Of a DNA stretch of 64,000 nucleotides, positions 57,194 to 64,000 are shown in pieces. How positions within the stretch are numbered: the first letter of the stretch is position 1; each line of letters opens with the position of its first letter. Location of the stretch: positions 2,553,437-2,617,436 of the forward strand of contig CM045767.1 of NCBI GenBank assembly GCA_025200525.1, written 5' to 3'. A program made the translations under genes and the position numbers. The DNA is from Camellia lanceoleosa (taxonomy: Eukaryota; Streptophyta; Magnoliopsida; Ericales; Theaceae). A model generated the notes under the pieces. It saw only the letters and a program-made list of their open reading frames with translations, searched no databases and was not told the DNA's origin.

Positions 57194-57927
57194 TGCTATT
57201 TCCTGCTTTATTTTTCTTTTTGCTAGTAGTTTGTAGCACTTTGCATATTGTTAGGCAGTTTTATTTCTTGTAAAACTTGTACCTTTATTTTGTTGTTGTA
57301 AAACATGATGGAATGAAACAGCTTTTGAAAAAACGTTTGTATTTGAAACTCTTAGCATCGCATCGCATCATTTTGCACAAAATGGAATTAAATGAAAATG
57401 TGCCTTGTGTATTTACCGGGTCAGGTAATGAACCGACGCAACAAATCAAAAACTCGACTCACTAAGAAATAACAGAATCTTAGCAAGTTTACAACTTGAT
57501 AAGCAGAGTACAACAATGTTAACGACTCAACAAACAAGACTTAACAAAATTGTGTAAACAAAAAGTAACCACTCAAAACACAAAATGCGACAGCTCGACA
57601 AAATTTACAACTTGATAAACAAAGCAACAACTCGACAAGCAAAACAACAACTCGATAAGCAAAAATACAACTAAGCGCATTTTGACGGACGGATGCGGAT
57701 GATGGAACATACCCGAAACTGAGAGAAATGGAGGCCTTCGATGTTCTCGATGCCTAGAAATGCCTCAAACTTCCTTCCGGAGGGCAAAACAGGACCAATG
57801 CGTGGCCGAACAAATTTTGCATCTGGAGACTAGAGGGTGGCCGGCCTACTAGAATAGATGGCCGGCCGCCACCTCCCGCAACCCCTGCAATTTTGACACG
57901 TGTCCTTTAAATAGTGTTTTACCCCCC
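57194..57927. other. PMD 3' untranslated region and upstream region of antisense gene 2
   Basis: 57194-57480 is a T-rich tail matched by E1 36365-36680. 57480-57670 is rich in repeated ACAACTCGATAAGCAAA words, also seen in E1 at 36640-36770. GGCCGGCC lies at 57839 and 57860, 61-90 bp before the next TATA box. Confidence 0.6.
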
Positions 57928-57935
57928 TATAAAAG
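57928..57935 (+). promoter_or_regulatory. TATA box of antisense gene 2
   Basis: TATAAAAG, 53 bp upstream of ATG 57981, preceded by a C run. E1 has TCTACAAAAG at the equivalent place. Confidence 0.6.
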
Positions 57936-57980
57936 CCCCAGCCTTGGAACTTAATTATTTCATCACCGTTTCTCACAAAA

Positions 57981-59264
57981 ATGGAGGCATTTCTCGCAGA
58001 AAATCTCACATCTTGGATCTCTTCTCTAGACGGTTCGAAAAAGTTGAACTTTCGGGGTTTCGGCTTAAATGCACTATTCACGCTAAGCCGGACTCCGCTA
58101 CACCTTCCTTTCCTCCATGCCGCGGCAAGGTTTTGGAACCCGGTGACGCATGTCTTTAGCTTCGGCGGGCAAGAGGTATGTCCTACTTTTAAGATTTTCA
58201 AGTCTTGATAGAATCCGAGCGAGGTGAGGAAATCTTGCCCCAACTCAATTTTGGCTATGCCCAAACTTTAGGGCGGATGTGCGGACTCAACGCACATGAT
58301 GCTCGATCCCTGATTGGTAACGGAATGTTGGATATCCCAAGCTTGATTTGCCGATTCTCCGATGCTGGTGACTGCAGCGACCATCATTGGCAAGGCTTCC
58401 GACGACATGCTCTCTGTTTGTGCCTGTTATCTCATTTTCTGTTTGCCTCAAGCTTCGGAGGGTCCGGCGCCCGTCTGATTGAAATTGCTCAAGGCTTGAA
58501 AGAGGGGAAGAGTTGCATTGCCATGACTCTGGCCGAGACACTGATGGGCTTGGATGCTTTCCACTGCTGGGAGACAACTAGGTTCGCAGGGAGTCCACTA
58601 CTGCTGCAGGTAATGTTTCCCACCCAAGCTCACATGTGTATTTTGCTCACATCACTGCCCTGCTTTTTTTCTCACAAAACCCTTATCTTACTCTTCTCTC
58701 ATCGCACATCTCTCTATTCTTTATTCTCTCATTTTTCATCCCTCCCCAGATATGGTTGATGGATAAATTACAAGTTGTGGACTCTTGCCCTACTAACTCA
58801 GCCCACGGTTACTTCTTTCGACAACGTCTAGTCAATGCCCCTGATGAGGGATGGTGGTTTGAATGGATGTGCAACTTGTCGGCAGATCGCATTGCGTGGC
58901 GTTGTCCGTGGCTCAATCTCCCAAGAATGAGCTACAAAGATGTCCCGCAAGAAGTCGGGATTCGATCGATCGCTTGACTCATCAGGTATTCTATTTCCCA
59001 TTCCGTATTCTGTGCCAGTTCGGCCATGATCAGACTTGCCCACCAGAGGGGATTGAGTATCCGGCTACATTTCCGGTTCGAGGCGCACAGCTAGCTCGGT
59101 AGGCCGCAGCATGGAGAATCAGAGAACTCTTGGCTCCTACTCCCACTTTTAGTTGCACTTTGTCTGATGAATGCTAGGATTGGCTCAATGAAGAAGCACA
59201 GGTTGGGCCTAGGTTGGCATCAGAGGCTTCAACTAGCTCTGGGAGGGGGCGCAGGGACACCTGA
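57981..59264 (+). pseudogene. E2 antisense gene 2: PMD/DUF7745-like protein, two or more exons
   Basis: Starts at ATG 57981 (MEAFLAENLTSWISSLDGSK). A frameshift near 58205 is followed by ILPQLNFGYAQTLGRMCGL, LCLCLLSHFLFASSFGGSG and AQGLKEGKSCIAMTLAETLM, ending SPLLLQ at the donor 58609/58610. The acceptor is TCCCCAG at 58749. Exon 2 is IWLMDKLQVVDSCP, YFFRQRL and WWFEWMCNLSADRIAWRCPW, to a stop at 58977, where E1 reads on. C-terminal sequence like that of E1 (TLSDEC, SSGRGRRDT) persists in other frames to 59264. Gene start, intron position and most residues are shared with E1 37082-38343, so both inherited it from a common ancestral element. Confidence 0.65.
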
Positions 59265-60044
59265 CTTGACTATGCCCCAGATTTATTGCTTTACTAGTAC
59301 TTTCAAGTTTTCGTTATGAGTGTAATAAAAAGAAAGCAACTTCAATTGTATGTAAGAGCAAGAGAACTCTGTTTTGAAATCTATGAAATTGAAGGTTGTG
59401 GTACTGAAAATTCTCCGTTTTTGGTCCAAAAATGGTCTTAGTTGTGAAAAGATTAATTTGGACAAAGTCAACTTTTATTAAAACTTTTCAAAACTATTTT
59501 CGATATGGATCAGAACTGGACACGCCTGAGATCTGTCACTGAGATGCACAACCCCGGATCCTAGCAACTGGAAAGTTGCCCCTGGTTTGAAAAGTGCCTC
59601 GGCGATTCATAGCAACAGAAAGTTGCCCCTAGTCTTGATGGTGCCGCAACACTTCATTGCAACGAAAAGTTGCCCCTAGTCTGAGTAACACTGTACTGGA
59701 GATCACGATAGATGTTGATGAATAGAGATGACTGAGATGATCAAATGGACAAAGTTGATCGAGGAAAAGATTGAAATGAACTTGGATGAAGTCGCCACAC
59801 GTATCCCATAGATGGGAATCAAGCCTTACGTAGTTCAGGCTTGGGTTCGCTCGGGTATTTTTACTCTCCTTTTGCGCTCTAACTTTTGCCAAGGCCGCCC
59901 TTTGCGGATTTTCAACCTTGCGAGCTCAGTTTTTATAATTTCAAATTTTTTATGCTCTGAATTTTGCCTAGGTCGCCCTTTCGGGTTTTCGGCCTAGCGA
60001 GCCTCTCAGGGGTAATATTTCTTTAACTTGTCCATGTTGATCGG
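59265..60044. other. E2 spacer between antisense gene 2 and pol; short tandem repeat
   Basis: AATAAAAAG near 59323 is a possible poly(A) signal for the antisense transcript. Three copies of a roughly 48-bp unit with GAAAGTTGCCCCTAGT occur at about 59571, 59619 and 59667 (two in E1). The remainder is conserved with E1 38400-39040 but noncoding. Confidence 0.65.
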
Positions 60045-61109
60045 TTAGGAAAACTCTAAGCCATCTAAGTCCATCAGAACCACAGCTCCACCTGACCAGA
60101 TTGACTTGATAACATAGGGACCAGTCCAATTGGGTCTGAACTTGCCCCTTGGGTCGTGGATGGGAGCTCGGTTGTCTTTGAGTACCAAATCTCCTTCTTT
60201 CAAATTCCTGGACTTAACCTTCTTGTTAAAAGCCCAGGCGATTCTGCGTTGATAACCTTGGATGTGGTACAGTGCTTTCAGCCTCCTTTTATCGAAAAGC
60301 ATGAGTTCCTCAAATCTGTTTTGCTGCCAATCTGCCTCGGCTATCTGGCACTCGGCCAATACTCATAATGACGGGACCTCAATCTCAATAGGTAGAACGG
60401 CTTCCATCCCATAAACCAATGAGTACGGAGTCGCCCCAGTAGAAGTTCTGATCGAGGTCTTGTAGCCCCACAGAGCGAACGGCAACTTATCTGGCCAGTC
60501 CCGATAGGTTTCTACCATCTTCTGTAGTATGCGCTTGATGTTCTTGTTGGCGGCCTCAACTGCTCCGTTGGTTTGTGGCCGGTAAGTAGACGACTTATGA
60601 AAAGCCACATTGTATTTCTCCAACAAATCAATCACCTCCTTTTTGAAGTGGGAACCATTGTCTGAAACGATTTCATTTGGGACTCCGTAGCGACAGATAA
60701 TGTTGTTTCTGATAAATTTTGCTACGTGCGAAGCCTTCAACACTGCATAAGATTGGGCCTCAACCCACTTTGTGAAATAATCTATCGCTACCAAGATGAA
60801 CTCATGCCCACTCGACCCCTTTGGCATAACAGCTCCGATTACATTAATTCCCCAGACAGAAAACGGCCATGGCGAAGTCATGTTGTACAGCTTTGATGGC
60901 GGGATGTTCATGCGATTTGCATGAATTTGACACTTGTGACATCGCCGGACGAAGCGAATACAATCCTCCTCCATGGTGGACCAGTAATAACCTTGTCTAA
61001 GGATCTTCTGTGCCAACATTACCCCATTAATGTGTGCACCACATTCACCCCCGTGGATGGCTTCCATCAGACGTTTTGACTCTTCGGCATCAACGCACAG
61101 TTTATGCAT
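60045..61109 (-). pseudogene. E2 integrase
   Basis: The 248-codon frame 60363-61109 starts MHKLCVDAEESKRLMEAIHG and has the zinc-binding part (GAHINGVM ... RRCHKCQIHANR). The catalytic core follows: WGINVIGAV, VSDNGSHF (Asp) and NGAVEAANKNIKRI (Glu). The first catalytic Asp is Asn here (WGIDVIG is usual), consistent with a C-to-T change on the plus strand, so the enzyme should be dead. One stop separates the C-terminal domain (60045-60359; FNKKVKSRNLKEGDLVL, GKFRPNWTGPYVI). No chromodomain, as expected outside chromoviruses. Confidence 0.85.
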
Positions 61110-63142
61110 TCCCAGATGACCTCGTTTATCAGATTTACCCGCAGATGATGATGAACTACCATTCTTCGACGCCTCTTATCTTTGGCATTTACCCCCGGTG
61201 GGTATGCTTCTTTCTCCAAGAAGTTCCAGATGTCGTAATACCTGGGGTGCTCGTCCTGAACTTCATCTATGGCTGCAATCGACTCATAGGCAGGTGCAAA
61301 TTTCTGGTCAATGATGACCAGACGCATTCGGACTCCACACGGGATGTCTATCATAGAAGATAGAGTTGCTAAAGAATCTGCGAACCTGTTGTTCTCTCTT
61401 AGTAGATGAGTAAAACTTAGCTTTTCAAACCGAGGAATCAGCAAATCCAAGGTTTGGTGATACATCATCATCTTTTCCTCTTTCACTTTCCAGTCTCCTT
61501 TAGCTTGAGACACGACAAGGTTCGAATCCCCAATAACGTCCAGTCGTCTTGCCTCTAATTCCAGGGCTGCTTCTAGACCAGCAATACATGCCTCGTATTT
61601 TGCTTCATTGTTCGAGACTTTGAATCGGAGTTTGAAGGCTAGAGGGATACGGGAATTGTCGGGTGCTATCAGCAACACTCCTATTCCATACCCATGTTGA
61701 TTTGACGCTCCGTCAAAGTACATCGTCCAAGTTTCTTTGTCGATATGCAGAATTGATTCATGCGGGAATAGGTACTCGACTGCTTCATCCCCCTCAACCG
61801 GGTGGTCGGCAAGGAACTCTGCCACTGCTCTTCTTTTCACTGACTTGCGTGTCACGCACGTGAGATCAAATTCGGAGAGCAAAAGCAACCAACGAGCTAG
61901 CCTACCCGTAAGCCCTGGTTTCTCGAAGAGATATTTGATGGGATCAAGTCGCGAAACCAACATTATAGAGTGAGCTAACAGGTAGTGCTGCAGCTTCCTG
62001 GTAGCCCATACCAGAGCCAAGCAAGCCTTTTCCAGTGGTGTATATCGGGTCTCATACTCCAGCATCTTTTTGCTCAAATAATAGATGGCTTTTTCCACCT
62101 TATCTTCTGATTCTTGTACGAGCATGCAGCCCATTGTAGTTTCAGTCACTGATAGGTACAAAATCAACGGTTTCCCCGATTCTGGTGGGGATAAAACGGG
62201 TGGGTTCTGTAGATATTCTTTGATCTGTTCAAATGCAGCTTGGCATCGGCCGTCCCATTGGAACTTCTTTCCTTTCTTGAGAAGGCCAAAAAGTGGTTCA
62301 CAAGTCAAGGTTAATTTTGAAATAAACCGTCTTATGAATTGCACTTTACCTAGAAAGCCTCGCACCTCCTTTTCAGTCCTTGGTGGTGGCATTTCTAGGA
62401 TGGCCTTGATTTTGGAAGGATCGACCTCGATGCCCCTTTGTGTAATCAAAAACCCCAGCATTTTCCATGCTGTAACACCAAACGTACATTTCTGAGGGTT
62501 TAGCCGCAACCGGAATTCCCTGATCCTTTGGAAAAACTTGTGCAAGGCGGTGTAGTGGCCCTCTCTTTCTTTGGATTTGACAATCATGTCGTCCACATAC
62601 ACCTCAACCTCTTTGTGGATCATATCATGTAGTATTGTGGTCGCGGCCCGTTGATAAGTAGCTCCAGCGTTCTTCAACCCAAATGGCATTACCCGCTAGC
62701 AGTATGTTCCCCACGGGGTGGTGAATGCAGTCTTTTCTCTGTCTTCTGGCGCCATTACTATCTGGTTGTATCCTGAGAAGCCATCCATGAATGAGAGTAA
62801 TGCATGCCCTGCTGTGAAATCTACCAACTCATCGATGTGCGGTAAGGGAAAGTCGTCCTTGGGACTAGCTCTGTTCAAATCCCTGAAGTCTACACACACC
62901 CGGATCCTGCCATCTTTCTTCGGCACCGGAACAATGTTGGCCAACCAAGTCAGATATTCAGATACCAGCAGGAAGCCTGCGTCGATTTGCTTGGTGACCT
63001 CTTCCTTAATCTTAAGAGCCCAATCCGGGCGGATCCTTCGAAGTTTCGCTAATGTGTTTGGCCTCGGGGTCAAGGGGGATCCGATGCTGTACAATCTCAG
63101 GATCGATTCCAGGCATGTCTTCGTAGGACCACGCGAAAACAT
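61067..63142 (-). pseudogene. E2 reverse transcriptase, Ty3-type RNase H and archaeal-type RNase H
   Basis: 62696-63142 (148 codons) has RPDWALKIKEEVTKQ, IRVCVDFRDLNRASPKDDFP and ALLSFMDGFSGYNQI. A single in-frame TAG at 62696-62698 then interrupts it, and the 540-codon frame 61067-62689 continues: MPFGLKNAGATYQRA, YVDDMIVKSKE (catalytic), GFLGKVQFIRRFISK, TTMGCMLVQESEDKVEKAIY (first RNase H), then WTMYFDGASNQHGYGIGVLL, SNNEAKYEACIAGLEAALEL and DVIGDSNLVVSQAKG (second, archaeal-type RNase H). The C-terminal 30 residues are off-frame relative to integrase. Much better preserved than in E1. Confidence 0.9.
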
Positions 63143-63743
63143 CTTTGAAATCTTTTAATAAAGCGACTAAGCGCTCGCGTTCCTCTAAAGACAACGTGGA
63201 CCCGATCTGGACCAGCCGCGGGTCCTCCTCAGTACCAATGTTCAAGGTAATGATTTCATCCATTAATGGTTTAACAAATCTCTCTTGCTCTTGCTCAATT
63301 AAACGTTGTAAAACCGGAGGAACTTCGTCCTCGTCGTTTTGATCAAAGTTTTGAAAGTCTAAATTAATGCAATAAATTAAGGGCACAAAAAAGTACTCAG
63401 AAACCACAGATAGTTCATTCTCATTAGGCACATCCAAATCATCCAATTCATCGGTTACAACAGACTCAAATGAAAAGGAAAAAGATAACCTGGACAGGAC
63501 TGTGGCATCCTGGTTAACATCCCCAGGAGTACCAGACTCAGACTCAGTCGAGCTGGAACCTGATTCTGACTCACAGGACTTGGTGGAATCAGATTCCGGC
63601 TCACTACCTGACCGTCTTCTTTGCCGACGTAAATCCTCCTCGTATTGCCAAGTGAGAGAGGGTGCGATTGATGCATCCAAGATAGCTGCTAGTCGGCTCA
63701 TGACTGTTTCATCCCCAATCATGGAAACCACGGTTATCCCCAA
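63012..63743 (-). pseudogene. E2 protease-RT linker and start of RT
   Basis: A 243-codon frame: an N-terminal Ser/Glu-rich low-complexity segment (SESGSSSTESESGTP), a spacer with DFQNFDQNDEDEVPPVLQRL, then ERERLVALLKDFKDVFAWSY and DMPGIDPEIVQHRIPLDPEA, the usual entry to Tat RT. It shifts frame just after, where E1 has two CAG-containing words and E2 has CG instead (63047-63056). Confidence 0.8.
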
Positions 63744-64000
63744 GCACTCTTGGTCGATCGGAGGATCGAGAGAGACATGCTGCTACCCCATTTCCAATTC
63801 GTGCCCTCGGGATCCACCGCCTTATTCTCGCCAACCTCGCTTGTTGGGTGCTCGCTTTCTGGCAACGCTATCCCCGGATAGTTGCGGTCGAAGATTTCAA
63901 AACCTGCACGCGCTTCTTCTCCGTTTAACCATGGCTCGGGAAGCCGCAAAATGGAAAGTCCTCCTCCGGATGAAGCGTCTGCTCAGGTACCTGGATGGGC
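63744..64000 (-). pseudogene. E2 protease-RT linker, upstream part (cut by window edge)
   Basis: A 71-codon frame at 63734-63949 (EPWLNGEEARAGFEIFDRNY, PESEHPTSEVGENKAVDP). E1 has a degraded counterpart near 42700-42900. The protease and gag of E2 should follow to the right of the window. Confidence 0.55.

Larger units (their letters stand above)
26985..64000 (-). mobile_element. E2: giant Tat-lineage Ty3/gypsy element, minus strand, partial; contains E1
   Basis: The 3' LTR (26985-31061 plus 51129-52426) is split by E1. Next come a polypurine tract (52427), two plus-strand genes (PMD about 53.5-57.2 kb; DUF7745-like 57.9-59.3 kb) and minus-strand pol from integrase (60045) to RT (63743) and the protease-RT linker (to 63949). 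Protease, gag, primer site and 5' LTR lie beyond the right edge. Total length excluding E1 already exceeds 16.9 kb. Dual RNase H, antisense genes and a multi-kilobase LTR assign it to the Tat group (Ogre/Retand/Grande relatives). The left LTR tip appears to lack the terminal dozen or so bases seen in E1. Confidence 0.85.

Overview
The window is nuclear DNA of a flowering plant, most likely a eudicot. The evidence is the AT-rich intergenic sequence with TC and TA microsatellites, plant-type MITEs, Ty1/copia elements with plant-style primer sites, and Ty3/gypsy elements of the Tat lineage, which is confined to plants within the green lineage. No bacterial genes, rRNA, tRNA or CRISPR are present. 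Almost everything here is transposable element. The only candidate host coding sequence is the 3' end of an unidentified gene at the left edge (3-167).

Layout. Positions 1-10.2 kb are a gene-edge and intergenic zone with small elements: a foldback MITE at 1229-1577, three related MITEs at 3.6-4.5 kb, a 626-bp palindromic foldback element with an almost perfect 9-bp target duplication at 6969-7594, two poly(A)-tailed retroposon 3' ends, and two degenerate tandem arrays. From 10.2 to 21.5 kb there are three copia elements: Copia-1 (minus strand, 10232-15113, LTR to LTR), Copia-2 (minus-strand remnant, 15119-16794) and Copia-3 (plus strand, from 16795). From 21.5 kb to the right edge there is a nest of Ty3/gypsy insertions. 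Copia-3 is broken at 21466 by an LTR end (E4). E4 is broken at 22090 by a Tat-type LTR (E3). E3 carries a solo LTR with a perfect 5-bp duplication (22381-24662) and is then interrupted near 26985 by a second Tat element in the opposite orientation (E2), which runs off the right edge. E2's 3' LTR contains a complete third Tat element (E1, 31062-51128, 20,067 bp, 5-bp duplication CTTAC).

E1 and E2 are very large elements with LTRs of about 3.9 and 5.4 kb. Their minus-strand pol has retropepsin (seen in E1), RT, Ty3-type RNase H, a second archaeal-type RNase H and integrase. Between pol and the 3' LTR they carry genes on the opposite strand. E2 has two: a plant mobile domain (PMD) gene at about 53.5-57.2 kb and a PMD/DUF7745-like gene at about 57.9-59.3 kb. 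Each has a TATA box about 40-90 bp downstream of GGCCGGCC palindromes, plus recognisable introns. E1 keeps only the second gene. A minisatellite lies between the 3' LTR and these genes in both elements; in E2 it fills an intron of the PMD gene.

All retroelement reading frames are damaged. Many of the small differences between repeat copies turn CAG or CTG into CG. This is odd enough that sequencing error at methylated CHG sites should be excluded before the breaks are treated as biological.
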